NCBI GenBank assembly: GCA_036768485.1
Contig: JAVLUZ010000154.1
Coordinates: 29,265,792 to 29,329,791, forward strand
Origin: Mermis nigrescens
Lineage: Eukaryota > Nematoda > Enoplea > Mermithida > Mermithidae
Direction of reading: 5' to 3'
Length of the DNA: 64,000 nucleotides
A program made the position numbers and the translations under genes. Positions within the stretch are counted from its first letter, which is position 1. Each line of letters begins with the position of its first letter. Below the pieces are notes generated by a model. That model was not told where the DNA came from, did no database searches, and was given only the letters and a program-made list of their open reading frames with translations. Positions 1-11,565 of this stretch are shown in pieces.

Positions 1-154
<154 letters not shown>

Positions 155-395
155 GGGCGTGCATAGGCAGGATTTTTTCAAGGGGTGGTCCAAAATTGTT
201 GACTCTATATTTAGGGATATGTTTGCCAGGGCGCCAAATAAAGTGCATTTTCTGATGTTATTTTTCTTTATTTTTCTTTTAATATTTCTTATTTTTCTGA
301 TGTTATTTTTCATTTTCTGTTAAGCTCATAAAATTCAAAGTTTTCGAAAAAATTTTATTTTCTCATAATAAGCTATAAAAAATGACATATGTGGC

Positions 396-715
396 TGCTT
401 ATAGCATTGCCCATCTTGTAGCACTACATAGGTTATATTGTGTCTGATCCAATGTTTTAACGTATGCAGTGGCCAAAGTACCATAACCCAGAAATAGTGT
501 AAACCGAGTTTTGTTCCATTTTTAAAATTTTGTAAAAAATCGGCCATGTCCCCAAAAATGTTATGCTTAAGCATAGGGCTGCCTCCTGCTCCATCCCTGT
601 CTGTATAGGGTGACTGGGTGGGGTTGATCGAATTTCAGTGTTGCTGCAGATCCATTCCCCGGTAGGCCAACCTTGGGCCAAAATGTCAGCCCACCAACTA
701 TTATGGAGCCGGAGC
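396..715 (+). repeat. Relic of minisatellite-bearing element E
   Basis: Bases 396-440 match one 51 bp unit of the minisatellites at 26.9 and 53.1 kb (CTTATAGCATTGCCYATCTT). Bases 541-715 match 53640-53850: the 'GGCCATGTCCC...GGCTGCCTCCTGCTCC' type sequence followed by a 'GGTAGGCCAACCTTGGGCC' type motif. This is a shortened third copy of the same repeat. The small ORFs across it are not credible genes. Confidence 0.6.
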
Positions 716-719
716 TAAC

Positions 720-876
720 CCCATTTTTTGACATGTCTCATTGAGCACTATCCAAAGGCATCAAAAAATCGCTAAAAAAGTGAATAAAATTTCAAAAATT
801 GTATTCTGGGGGAGGAATTTTGATTTCTTTGATTTCTGGGGGTATTCCAACTCCTGGGGAGGTGCATACCCCCAAC
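720..876 (+). mobile_element. MITE-A, 5'-truncated copy
   Basis: The right two thirds of MITE-A (core 'CACTATCCAAAGGCATCAAA', then the TTCTGGGGG-type repeats and 'GTGCATACCCCC'). The left end with CATAYGTGGGC is missing. It abuts the element E relic. Confidence 0.7.
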
Positions 877-1514
877 TAGTGTTATTTTGATATACCAAAA
901 ATAAATGTCGGTATGATTTTAGTAGGCACTTGTTGGACTACCAATATCATATTTTAATTCTGAGAATTTTGGTATATCATATTCTTATCATATCAAAACT
1001 CCGGAAAATGTGAAAATATTCTCAATATAATTTTGTTATAGAGTGGTTGCACTTTTTTCCTTCTTTTGCTCTCTACCTCACCTGCAAATTTCGAAGCATG
1101 ATGCAGTAGGTATTTTCCAGGTCATATCTTCATAATACATACTTAAGTATGCATGCAGTATTGGTACTTAATTATGTATGTACATATACCAAACTAAGCC
1201 ATCTTGTCTTGTTCATATGTATATTGTAGAGTCCGTTAAGGTTTGTGTGCACCTGCGTTAATCATGTGTACATACATACAATTAGCGCAGTGTAGTATTA
1301 TTGAGTGACACACTGTAAATATTGATAAATGTATAACTTTTGGCAAGCTCAGCTCATTAAGGGTGGCCTAGATCATCTGGGAGATATCAAATTCTCACAT
1401 AGGTTGGTAGGTATCACAACACATGATATTGACCCATCAAATTCTACTTGTTTTCTTGATCCTTGTTTGCCACCTATATTGTTTACCATTGTGATTCACT
1501 AATAGTGATCATAG
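877..1514. other. AT-rich non-coding stretch
   Basis: No credible ORF, RNA gene or recognised repeat. Short TATGTATGTAC-type strings near 1140-1270 recur at 22.4-22.8 kb. Confidence 0.5.
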
Positions 1515-1522
1515 GTGCACAG

Positions 1523-1754
1523 CATACGTGGGCAGCAAGAAAATTCTGGGGAAGTGCAAGATTTTTCAAAGGTAAAAAATGACCTTAAAAGTAATGGTAT
1601 GGCAAAAAACCATGTTTCAACATTTCTCATTGAGCACGATCTATTGGCATCAAAAAACTGTGGAAAAAAATTTTAAAAATTGAATTCTGGAGGGGTATTT
1701 TGCTTTCTCAGAGGGGAGGGTGCATACCCCTATAACCCCCTATGCTCAGATGTG
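1523..1754 (+). mobile_element. MITE-A copy, 8 bp flanking octamers
   Basis: Starts CATACGTGGGCAGCA and ends CAGATGTG. Flanked by GTGCACAG (1515-1522) and GTGCAAGG (1755-1762), 6 of 8 identical. The right octamer also serves as the left flank of the foldback element that follows. Confidence 0.75.
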
Positions 1755-1762
1755 GTGCAAGG

Positions 1763-2641
1763 CATCTGGAAGATTTGCCCCCGACTTTTTGCCCCTGCTA
1801 TTTTGCCCCTGACATTTTGCCCCCAGGTACGTTTTGCCCCAGGAACTTTCGCCCCAGACATTTTGCTCCTAGGATGTTTCGCCCCCAAACATTTCATCCC
1901 TCAAATGTTTTGCCCACAATAAATACCTTGTAATACTGTACCAATCAACATGTCTCTGCAATTCTGCTTGCCCTAATTTTTTTATTTGTCATTACATTCC
2001 CAGGAATTTGCTTGACCTTTGTAAGCATATTTTTTATGTACCTAATTATAATTTCTCCCGGTCAGCAAGCAGAGGCATAATTTTTTATTTGATAAAGCTT
2101 TGCGGAGATTTTGGCTTGACCTTAGACAATTACATTGTCTTTGTAGTAATATTTTCATCCAGGGCCTTTTCTTTGCGACCACACATTAAGTAGGTCATTC
2201 AAATAGGTCATTTTTTCATATGCCATTACATTGTTGGCAATAAAAACTAAAGCAGCAATATGGTTGAACTATGGTTAGAAAATTGTTTAAAGAAATCTAA
2301 AAATGGAAACCAAAAATATTGAAAACTTATCAAGATTGAAAATAAAAAAATCAAAAATTATTTTTAGTTTATTCCAAAAAAGATTGAAAACAAAAAAGAA
2401 GTAAAGCGGACAATAGGTCCTCCCGAGTTTTGGCGCTGTCAATGTATAATGCATACTCCTGTTTATTGTACAGCTCACTTGGAAGCAAAACATCCTAGGG
2501 GCAAAATGTTTGAGGGCAAAGCATTTGAGAGGCAGAATGTCTGGGCGCTGAAGTTCTGGGGGCAAAACGTACCTGGGGGCAAAACGTCGGGGGCAAACTG
2601 TCGGAGGCAAAATGTTGGGGGTGAATATTCTCCAAACCATG
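1763..2641. mobile_element. Foldback element with TTTTGCCCC-repeat arms
   Basis: Inverted arms of about 150-170 bp (about 1766-1917 and 2482-2650) made of degenerate 13-15 bp units of the form TTTTGCCCCYRACA. The same signature strings (CCCCCAGGTACGTTTTGCCCC, CCTAGGATGTTT) occur in both arms in reverse complement, in slightly different unit order. The middle (1920-2480) is AT-rich and has no gene. Flanking octamers are GTGCAAGG (1755-1762) and GTGCACAG (2642-2649), which suggests an 8 bp target duplication. The ORFs in the arms only reflect the tandem units. Confidence 0.7.
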
Positions 2642-2661
2642 GTGCACAGCATGGGCGATTA

Positions 2662-3330
2662 GGGGTAGGGGTCAAAAATTTAGCTTTTGGGCCAAACTGA
2701 CCTCAAAAACTTGCATAGGCGTTTAAATAGCATTAAAACCACAATATTACCCGGTTTCTGGTCAATTCAAAACACTTATGAAGAAAATTTTTAATTTGCA
2801 TCCGGTTTTGGCCTTCATTTTGCCTCTTTTTCCCTACAAAATTTTCCATCTTTCTATTCAGACTGGTCTAGACCCCACATCCTCATGTGCATGTCTGATA
2901 ATTTTTCCAAAATGTTGTTATTTGACAAAAAGTGAAAGGAATATATGTAATTTTGTTACTTAATCTCGTAAATTTTGAAAGTTTTATAAATAAATGAAAA
3001 TTTTTTAAACAGCATCTAGAAATGTAATGCTTGTGCTTTTCTCCTAAAAAATATTGATCACTTGCATAGTCGTTTGACTTTGAAATACAATAAATGAGTC
3101 TTAATTACCTTTGTATTTTGCTTTTATAGATACCTACTTTTACATGGCTGCAGAAATCACATAATAGGTATACATCTGTACTCACCTACCAAATGTATAT
3201 TAAATTTATACCAAATATCAAAAATATATCATATTTTAAATGAAAAATAGCAGAATATCATATATATATCATATTAAAAATAAGCCAACTATACCAATAT
3301 CATATTTTGATTATTTTTTAGCTACCAAAA
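2662..3330. other. AT-rich non-coding stretch
   Basis: No recognised gene or repeat. Contains imperfect ATATATCATATT strings around 3190-3310. Confidence 0.4.
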
Positions 3331-3339
3331 CAACACTAG

Positions 3340-3625
3340 CCCCAACCCTTCTCCCATTCCTACGTGTTTTCACCACACCTTCAGAAAAATTCCCCCTTCA
3401 TAAATTGTCGATAGTTCCCAAAAAATTTTGGGTCACGCCATATACTCATATTTTGACTATATTTTCTTTGACTTGTTTGACTTTTCTAATTTCTTTGAAT
3501 TTTTTACACACTCGAAAGATAAAGCAGCATCAGAAACACTAAAAAATGATGTTTTTGACATGTACCTACCATTTTTGGACCCAGAAAAGGCACTTTATAA
3601 TTTTATCCCCCAAGAATTCCCTTGC
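3340..3625 (+). mobile_element. Degraded MITE-D relic
   Basis: The string pattern 'GGGTCACGCCATATACTCATATTTTGACTATATT...CACTAAAAAATGATGTTTTTGACATGTACCTACC' parallels the right half of the MITE-D copies at 5450-5690 and 57530-57700. No clear ends. Confidence 0.5.
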
Positions 3626-5039
3626 TGAAAGGTATACAGGTAGCACAAAAAGATTTATATCTATTGGCTTTGCTCCCTAACCCCCACAATCTTGGCCAAA
3701 TCCTTGCATATGAGTCTGCTGACAGATGTATGTGTTATCCTTGTTGTAATTGTAATACTGTTGTATTGTATTACTTTGTTTTGTGCTAGAGTAGCCCTGA
3801 AATTAATGAAAAGTTTGTGCCTTTTTCTAATTTTATTCAAACAAGTTCTTTTATTATTTGTAGTGAGGCGACCAAAAATAATAGATCAACTCAATGGTAG
3901 TAACGCCAATGAAGAATATGGCTCTCTCCTATAGTAAATCCATGGAAAACAGCAAGCACTGATAGCTTCAACATATACGGAATTGACAGATGGATAAAAT
4001 ACATACATCATTGCCAGAACTTTGAGTGGTGCTGTGATTCAGCATTTATGTCTTTGCACGATCAAATTGTTGATTTACAAGGGAAAGTTGTGTGCTGAGC
4101 CATGTTCATAGAGCTCATGTGGTAGCTCTGATTCAGCCTGTTTATTATGTGCAAGTGACTTCTTCACTGTGTCAATCATGAAGCTAAACAAAAGATGAAT
4201 GCTGCCGAAGTCTAAAATTATTTCTGGAAAATTTTAATGTCTTGTCATTCTAAGACTAACATATTAGTTTTGTGTTTCTGATTTTGACGTTTTTTTCCGA
4301 GCCTGCCATTGTACATTGTACATGTATGTAATAGATCTCCATCTAAAGTCAATTGTCCTCTCCCTCAAAGGCTGTTATTTTTTATTCTCCTTGCTTTTTG
4401 ACAAAAAAAAACTTGCATTTTCACACCAAAAATACACTATTTATCCCTTAATACTTATTGTCAACTACCCCTCTCCCTGTGCTATAAAACCGTCTGACAG
4501 CTTTGAGCTGTGGGAACATTTTTTGAATAATTTTTTAGGACAAAATAGTAATAACGTCAAAAAATTTTCAGGAATACTTTAATGTGCTTGTTACCCAAAA
4601 GCGATCATTGCTCTGTTTCTGTGTTTTTTAGTGTTAAAAGCTATATTATGCTGTCAAAATGGTAGAATAATGCTTTAAAAATGTGGCGTGACTACAAAAA
4701 AGCGCTTTATTTAATGTGTGCTGCCAACCCTGACCTTGTGAATCTATGATATTAGGTCAGAACAGGATTTACTGTTGCACTATTACAATTGTTGCTCATT
4801 GACTTTTTTCCGAAATTTTGTTTTTTTGTGCGCTTGTTTTTATAAATTATTGTTTCATAGCTTTATTGCTGTGATGTGCAGATCCGTTGATATTTTAGTC
4901 ATATACTTTATTGCCATTGTTTATGTTTGCCTGGTCAAGTTTGAATGCCAGCTACTTTTCATATTAAAGAGTCAAAATATGGATTAATCAAATGCATCTG
5001 TACCTTTTGTTTTTCCTATCCATCATTTCTGTTTTACTA
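3626..5039. other. Non-coding, no feature recognised
   Basis: AT-rich. Several open frames of 60-90 codons exist, including a hydrophobic one at 3692-3934, but none shows a domain, splice context or similarity to anything recognised. Confidence 0.4.
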
Positions 5040-5048
5040 TTAACCCCT

Positions 5049-5713
5049 CCATATGTGTTCTTTGGATGGGAGAGAGGAGGATTTGATCCTCCAGAATGGC
5101 AATTGACCATGGCAAAATGGCTGTGACTATACGTGGGCAGCAAGAAAATTCTGGGGGTGCAAGATTTTTTGAAGGTAAAAAAATAGCCTTAAAAATGGCG
5201 GTATGGCAAAAAACACATTTTTCAACGTTTCTTGTCAAGCACTATCCATTGGCATAAAAAAATTGCAAAAAAACAAAATAAAATTTCAAAAAATGAATTA
5301 TAGGAAGTATTTTAAGTTCTGGGGAGGGGAGTATTTTGGTTTCTCAATTAGAGGGGTGCTGCATACTCCCACGCCCAGGTGTGGCTGCAAGCAAACCCTC
5401 AGAACTGTTAATTTTATGTAAAAGTTGCAAAAATTTTGCCATTTTAAGCGTTTTTAAGTAATTTTTGGCTCAAAAATCTCAAATTTTTAGCGTTTTGCGC
5501 CATGTACACGTTTTTTGACTATATTCTGTTCAATTAACTCAACTTTTAGGAAATGTTTTTAAGTTATTGTTCTAGAAAGAATGAGCATTATCTCAAACCC
5601 CGGGAAACAGTGCTTTTAATATGTACCCTTTGTTTTTTTAGCCCAAAAATGCACTTTTTAAAAATTTTTTGGGCCTGATTCCCCCTCAGATATCCCATGC
5701 TGTACATGTATGG
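5049..5713 (+). mobile_element. MITE-D, interrupted by MITE-A
   Basis: Termini CCATATGTG and CATGTATGG are imperfect inverted repeats. Flanks TTAACCCCT (5040-5048) and TTCACCCCT (5714-5722) match at 8 of 9 positions. A second copy lies at 57.3-57.7 kb. Its uninterrupted sequence 'AAAATGGCTGCGACCCCTCCCAGAA' spans the point where MITE-A entered this copy. The CATAYGTG end and 8 bp duplication suggest D and A belong to one superfamily. Confidence 0.65.
5127..5382 (+). mobile_element. MITE-A copy inside MITE-D
   Basis: Starts CTATACGTGGGC and ends CAGGTGT. Flanks GGCTGTGA (5119-5126) and GGCTGCAA (5383-5390), 6 of 8. The D copy at 57.4 kb shows the unoccupied site. Confidence 0.8.
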
Positions 5714-5722
5714 TTCACCCCT

Positions 5723-7770
5723 GCAGGTTTTCATCTTAACTTACTTTCATTAGTTTGACTGCAGGCAAACAAAAATGTAGGATTTTTGTTGGGAAATATA
5801 AAATTTTACGAGTAATTGAAAACAGTCTTTAAAATCCATTAACCATATTCAAAACGATTTCTTTTAATCTCATGTCTAATAAATCTAGAATGATCTTCTA
5901 CTGCTGCAATTTTTCTGACCAATTCTGAACAGAAATCCGGGATTAACAGTTATCACTAAAAAATTATCCATATTTTAGCTAGAGGATGGTTTGAGATCTG
6001 AAAGTTTTTTTTGTTTTTAAACATTAATTATACACCTTTCAGATCCTTTCTTTACCGCAAGTCAATATAGGAAAGCTGAATGATGTTCTTAAAATTAAAT
6101 CAAGGAAATTGCAGCTATTATGCACAACATGAAATTTTTCAGCAGCCTAAAATGTAGGAAAAATCGATATTTCTTTATAGAACGCGACTTAGCCTGCATA
6201 GTATGCAGTATAAGCGCAGAAGGATACGTAATACCTACGCATATGCATTGTACAAATAATGACAGACATGCACACTTGATGCCTTTTTTGAAAAGGTCAA
6301 TGCCTTGAACGTCAGTGCATTGAGAAAAATTGGAAAATCGATTTTTATTTCTTTCATTCACTCCTGAAATTGTGATGCCCAAAAGCGTTTTAAAAATGAA
6401 TTTCCAGCACCCAATGCTTGAACCCCAGAAATCTTTCGATAAAAAGCAGTTTGACAAAGCTTATGCAGGAGGGAATAAAGGGACACATTCTATTGATTTT
6501 TAAGACCTAACATTGGGAAAGTTGTACAGGGCAATGTGCAATATCAGCTTGTTGTGATTATGTATGCATCGCCCTTGCCTAGTCGGTATGTATTGCTGTG
6601 GACATGCTGTATCAAAAAACAGCAGGGTAGAGTACGTATTGGAATGTAGTTCCGGTGGCAGGCACACGTTGCCTATGCATATCCAACAATGTGCATTATG
6701 CATGCAGGCATAATTTCCTTCTGTTTCCTTACTGCAACAAACGCAGGCTGGATAATACTTTCATTTATGCACCTCACCTAAGAGGTAAAAATATTCAATT
6801 TTTCGACGCAAAAGCATTGCTTGATAAATGATAGAATCTCACACACTGCTGTAATGCAGCACTGAACAGTTTTACCAGCAAATTCACATTTATGACTCGT
6901 AATTTTATATGAAATCTTCACGCTTGATCTACATAATTCTTTACTGACATAAATAGTGGTTGATCTAGGACTTTCCTATGGAGAAGGGGCCGCCATATCA
7001 ACTAATCCAAAGTATGTATAAAAATATGCCATTCACATGCAAAAATAGCATTTCAGCGACGTTTTACGCAAACCACTTTGGACGCAACTTTTTTGTGAAA
7101 AAATCGCTAAAAAATCATTCAATTTGTTTGATTTTAGCAAAAATCTGGCATTAAGCGCCAAACTATTTTTGAATTTGAATATTTAAAGCCTTGAATTACT
7201 GCTCAAATTCCTGTTTATTTGTAGCAATGAAGCTGAACATTTAACATTTTAAAAACTTGTACTTGAAAATAGAACAGAACTATGCTGAAAGAGCTGTTTG
7301 TGTTGTTCAAAATCGTTTTGAAAACTATTCTAGCAAAATTATGGCTTCCATACCACCATGAAAGTAAGTAAATGCCATTAATAGGTTGTTTGCAGCGCAA
7401 AGCGATAGAAAAATCTCAGAATTTACTATGGTGGCAAAAAGCACTGCAATTACATATCCAATCTTTATCTCGTCAATTATTTTGGGCCAATAGGGGCATC
7501 CCTTAAATCCACCTGGAAGTGTAAAGGAACAATGTTAGCCAATTGTCTTGTTGCTTTAATTCACCAGATACAAATCTATAAGTAACAGTGAACACAAGAA
7601 GGAAGCAAAACAATAAGAAAATATGGATGAACTGTCCCAAAAACAATTAAAATTAAAGGCTCAACAAATGTGAGTGAAAGCAAAAATGTATCTGACAATT
7701 TTGATTCTAAAAATTAAATTTATTTTAAATTGAAATGAAATGTCTCTCCCATTAATTAAACTTTTGTGCT
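5723..7770. other. Non-coding, no feature recognised
   Basis: AT-rich sequence without a credible gene. The minus ORF 6095-6457 (120 codons) has no recognisable domain. A 'GTGGTTGATCTAGGACTTTCCTA' string near 6957 weakly resembles the left end of hAT MITE-F. Confidence 0.35.
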
Positions 7771-7771
7771 T

Positions 7772-8016
7772 TGCCAAAATGATTAAAATACCAATGACGT
7801 TGAGACATTATACTACAAAAACGGTTTGGCTGAGCACATAGGCTTACTGGTGCTATATCGGCAATGAAGCCAGCACGCCCAACTAATGGGGTCTCCTGAC
7901 CCATAGGTACTAAATGTACCTGCAACTGTGCAGCTGCCTAATGCAGGGCTATGAGAAATTCTGCAATGTTGGAGGGGGTATTGTCATCCACATTTTCTGG
8001 CGGTTGGTTGGACATA
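7772..8016 (-). pseudogene. Small ORF downstream of gypsy pol, one internal stop
   Basis: On the minus strand an ATG at 8016 opens a frame of about 81 codons with a single in-frame TAG, starting MSNQPPENVDDNTPSNIAEF and ending at TAA near 7772. It lies just downstream of the integrase C-terminal ORF and reads like protein. It may be a post-pol ORF of the retroelement. No domain recognised. Confidence 0.3.
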
Positions 8017-8051
8017 ATTGGGTAAAATAGGGTTCTGAAAAAGAGTAAATG

Positions 8052-8743
8052 TTATTCAAGGATACCACATGATTTTTTTATACATAACAAGTAGACAGAT
8101 GTGAACGCACCCTTTTTATATAATTTGCTAGCTGGTAACTCAGAAAAATCTATCACTATCCTAGGGCAACTAGGGCAACGTGGGACTTGAACTAGTATGA
8201 TATTGCCTGGGATATATGTGCGCTTCTCCAAAATTAAATCAGATAACAGCAATTTAGGCAATTGCAATAACCTATTTTGATGAACTAAGTGAGTCACAAG
8301 TGGATTTTGTATGTAGACAATCCGAGCTGTTTCAGAAGTTGGCAATTTGGCGATGCAATATAGGTCCACTGCTTAGGAGCAAGTTTGCCTTGATTTGACG
8401 GAATAACTGCTTTATTATTCAGATAGACTATATTGTTAACCAAAAAGATTGTTTCGGAAACATTTTTATCATATTGTCGCTTTTGATGCGTATGTGTGTT
8501 TGCTAAATTAGTGGCTGCGGCCTCATGTAAGTCACGTAGGAAGTGAACTAGGCTGCCTAAATACGCTTTAACTTGGTTAGACAAATCAGGGCCAAGGGTT
8601 AAATCATTTAAGATTTGAATTTCTAGCGGAAAAGATGGCTCTCGACCATAAAGTAAGACAAAAGGCAATAAATTTGTTGAGGCTTGAGGCATTGCTCAAT
8701 AGGCAAACAATGCGAATGGGATATACTAATCCTAATCATGTTG
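8052..8743 (-). pseudogene. Ty3/gypsy integrase C-terminal part (3' piece of split pol)
   Basis: Minus-strand frames 8294-8692 and 8052-8369 overlap with one frameshift. They contain the LLYGREPSFPLE segment that normally follows the integrase catalytic core (F-x-LLYGR motif), then a basic C-terminal region. The reading just upstream (YIPFALFAY) carries the usual 'PF..YN..H.ST...P' neighbourhood in decayed form. It continues the pol fragment at 11566-14169, from which it was separated by the MITE-A/piggyBac insertion. Frameshifts and stops make it inactive. Confidence 0.75.
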
Positions 8744-8970
8744 GTCACGAGCATAGGTGGGCAGCACCAAAATTCTGGGGGGGTTTGAAAAAATTTCTGG
8801 GGGGGTTGAAAAAATTTTCAAAGGTCAAAAAATGGTCTTAACCCTTGAGAGGCCGCTCATAAAAGCAGTTGTTTCAAAGACTTGGTTATCATGTATTTTA
8901 GTACTGTATGCCTGAATATCTCAAATATAAAATTTCAGCTAATTTGGGTAAGAACATCATTAGAAAAACC

Positions 8971-9012
8971 ATGTTCCACTTGTGGAACGTTGGCCCCTCC
9001 GGGTGTCATTTT
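8971..9012. repeat. piggyBac left subterminal inverted repeat
   Basis: About 42 bp matching 10999-11039 in reverse complement. It holds the perfect 16 bp palindrome GTTCCACTTGTGGAAC (8973-8988) followed by GTTGG and, after a short variable part, GGGTGTCATTTTT. Such repeats are typical transposase-binding sites; that role here is inferred. Confidence 0.85.
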
Positions 9013-9158
9013 TTTGAAAATTTTAATAGTATGTTTTAAACAATGATATCAATGTATGATGATCAAATACTTCCATGAAACAAGTTTTAACAACACAAAG
9101 CTAATGAAAATCGAAAACAGCATAAATTGAACGTGAATATAAGTTGCAAACATGAATT

Positions 9159-10922
9159 TTAGCGCAAATGAAAGTCTGGAAAGCACTTTTTGTGCATGCG
9201 CTTGCCACAAAAATCGCACCATTTTTTCGTATTTTTTGAGCAAACAATGCAGCGCCCTTGGCTTGTAGATGACAAGTAGTGCTTTGTGCTGGCAGAAGTA
9301 ATAGCAGAGGGAAGTGAAGCTGTTGGGCCACCTTTACGAGAACGATAGTCCTCAAGACCGACTTTCATGGCTACTAAAGCAACTTCACGGCGGAAATCCA
9401 AGTGACTAATTGCTTGTTTGCCCAACAGATGGCATTGCAAACGTCAAGCAGCAACAACAACCATGTTTAGACCATTTTAGAACAAATTCCACCACCATTT
9501 TTTCCTGCGCAATTTCGGTCGGTAGCTACCCAGCAAACAATCCAACAGATCGACACCACCCATATTTTTGATTGTAAGCCCCAATCATTTTTGGCTGTTT
9601 GATGACAATCTTTTGCTTTTCTTTGACTGAATAGCGATTAGCATTCTGAAGAGGTTTTGGCTGCATCCAATTTGACATCACTGTGACTACGCTATTGTCA
9701 TTCCAACGAACACACACCACATTGCCATCACCACAATAATCGTATTCACTACGAGGCTTCTTAGCAAGCTCCTTTGATGAAATCATGGGGCATTTTCTAG
9801 TACGGTTTTCACGTGCAGTTCCAACAGCTCAAAAACCTTTTGCTTTCAGGTCAATCATGAGGTTGTATGATGTGAAATAGTTGTCAAATAACAGACTGTG
9901 ATGCTGAGGATTTTTGACAACTGATATCAAATCACAAACAACTCGAGTGCCAAGTGGAACATCATACTGAGGATCATCTTTGTCCCTCGCACCAGCGTAA
10001 ATTTGCATAGAAAATGGGTACCCATCAGGACAGCACATCATCCACACTTTGTAACCAAATCGAATTGGTTTGCCGCGGATAAACATTTTGCAACTATGGT
10101 GCCCATAGTATGGAACCATTGATTCATCAATACTCAGGTTTTTGCTGAACACTCCGCCAACTTTCACAAATTGCGATGTAAGGTGATCATAAAAAGGCTC
10201 AATTTTTGCCACTTTTCTGGGTTGCAAATTCAGATTATTGACAATGTGAAAATAAGTTTTCAAATCACGAAAACGTTTACGACTCATAATTTTGGGAACA
10301 AGATTGTTACTCAAGTCCTCCGCTGTTGATCAGTAATGACTTTCCTTTGGCAATTGGTGGTATCCACTTAAAAGCAAAATGCCAAAAAACGAACCAATTC
10401 ATCCGCATTTGTATCAATATTGGTCAATTTCTGCTGGGCGTAAATATTGGTCATATTGGCAAGATGATCCATGTAATTATCGCCAGAAATTTGCATAAAA
10501 AGATCGAATGGGGATTTATCAATTAAATCACTGCAAAGATCGGCCAATTTTGTTGGGGCAGCCTCTGACATTGGAGTAACAAAATCATCTCTCTTAGACC
10601 ATTTGGGGATTGATTTGATGTGCTTGAATTTTTTCGCCAGTTCAGCTGATTGATAGTTGGACAAGAACTCATCATCATTGTCACTTTCAGCCAACTCTTC
10701 TCTCTCCTGAGGTTCCACAACTTTCTGAATATCAAGATCCAATTTGCCACACACTTCACCTGGCTCGATAGACTCCAAATTATCTTCATCAATTTCTTCT
10801 ATATCAGAAGCTGCTGTGTTGTCATCTGGTGGCAAAATCAAAATATCAGCTTCCTCGATATCCGAATCTTCCGTAATTCGAGCAACTGCTTCTTGAAGGG
10901 TCAAACAATGAATTTGTGGCAT
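9159..10922 (-). pseudogene. piggyBac transposase (DDE_Tnp_1_7), lightly disabled
   Basis: Reads from ATG at 10922 through frames 10368-10922, 9829-10314, 9526-9786 and 9159-9440. The N-terminus is acidic (EDSDIEEADILILPPDD). The three catalytic aspartates of the family are visible: SIDESMVPY, SLLFDNYFTSYN and RWNDNSVV. The C-terminus carries RKGGPTASLPSA and a cysteine-rich domain (RCIVCS...WCDFCGKRMHKKCF). Damage seen: a frameshift near 10368, a TGA after KGF at 9829-9831 (same frame continues, consistent with CGA to TGA), a frameshift near 9530, and stops between 9450 and 9520. Few lesions and intact catalytic residues suggest recent loss of activity. Its role was cut-and-paste transposition at TTAA. 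Confidence 0.92.
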
Positions 10923-10998
10923 TTTAATTGCTATTAGTGATAGAATAATAAGCCTGCAGTATTAAAAAAAGAATTGCAAAATTTTGAAAAATGTGCAA

Positions 10999-11039
10999 AA
11001 ATGACACCTGGAAGTCCCAACGTTCCACAAGTGGAACAT
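10999..11039. repeat. piggyBac right subterminal inverted repeat
   Basis: Inverted partner of 8971-9012, with the palindrome GTTCCACAAGTGGAAC at 11022-11037. A third exact copy of the palindrome lies at 11341-11356, just inside the right end. No equivalent is seen at the left end, so the ends are asymmetric. Confidence 0.85.
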
Positions 11040-11565
11040 ACGTTAACAACATATCAGCACACAATGAGTATACGACCTATATGTATGGAAACCTAACAAT
11101 ACACTCAAAAAACATTGCAGAGTATAGATATTATCAATTTAAGACAAATGGTTGAGAGGATACACCACATAACCCAAAAATTGCCGTTTTGAGTCCACTT
11201 TGGCATACTGTAGACTGCCACATATTGCTTATAGAAAAAAATTTTTTCCATGTCTGAAAGGGTCAGTGTCTGTAAGCATCTATAAGACATTTTGCATAGT
11301 TCGGTTAAAAATCAATGGAACTACAGCATTGTAAACAAATGTTCCACAAGTGGAACGTTGGCATCTTAAAGCTTAAAAGTGGTCCTATGGCAAAAAAACA
11401 CCATTTTTCGACGTTTCTCATCAAGCTCTATCCAATGGCATCAAAAAATTGCTAAATAAGCAAAAAAAATTTCTGGGGGGGGGGTATTTTGATTTCTGGG
11501 GGGGGGGGTATTTCAACTTCTGGGGGGCATACCCCCAAACCCCCACGCCCATGTGTGGCCACAAG

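Larger units (their letters stand above)
8842..11372 (-). mobile_element. piggyBac-superfamily transposon, nearly complete
   Basis: About 2.53 kb, flanked by TTAA at 8838-8841 and 11373-11376, the tetranucleotide target duplication of piggyBac elements. The terminal 14 bases (CCCTTGAGAGGCCG left; GCTTTAAGATGCCA right, reverse complement) match at 10 of 14 positions, giving imperfect terminal inverted repeats. Inside are subterminal inverted repeats and one minus-strand transposase gene. Removing the element restores MITE-A, so the boundaries are firm. It is the youngest insertion of this nest. Confidence 0.92.
8752..11557 (+). mobile_element. MITE-A inserted in gypsy pol and itself split by piggyBac
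   Basis: Left part 8752-8837 (CATAGGTGGGCAGCACC...) and right part 11377-11557 (...CCCACGCCCATGTGTG). Joined at the TTAA, the two halves follow the MITE-A consensus (...TCAAAAAATGGTC-TTAA-AAGTGGTCC...). Octamers GTCACGAG (8744-8751) and GCCACAAG (11558-11565) match at 6 of 8. Gypsy integrase coding sequence lies directly on both sides. Confidence 0.88.

Noticed and set aside
1680..2700. Pro/Cys/Phe-rich ORFs (LPPGTFCP type)
   Set aside because: Produced by the TTTTGCCCC units of the foldback arms.
3692..3934. Hydrophobic 80-residue ORF as a small membrane protein
   Set aside because: T-rich sequence gives hydrophobic codons by composition; no context or repetition supports it.
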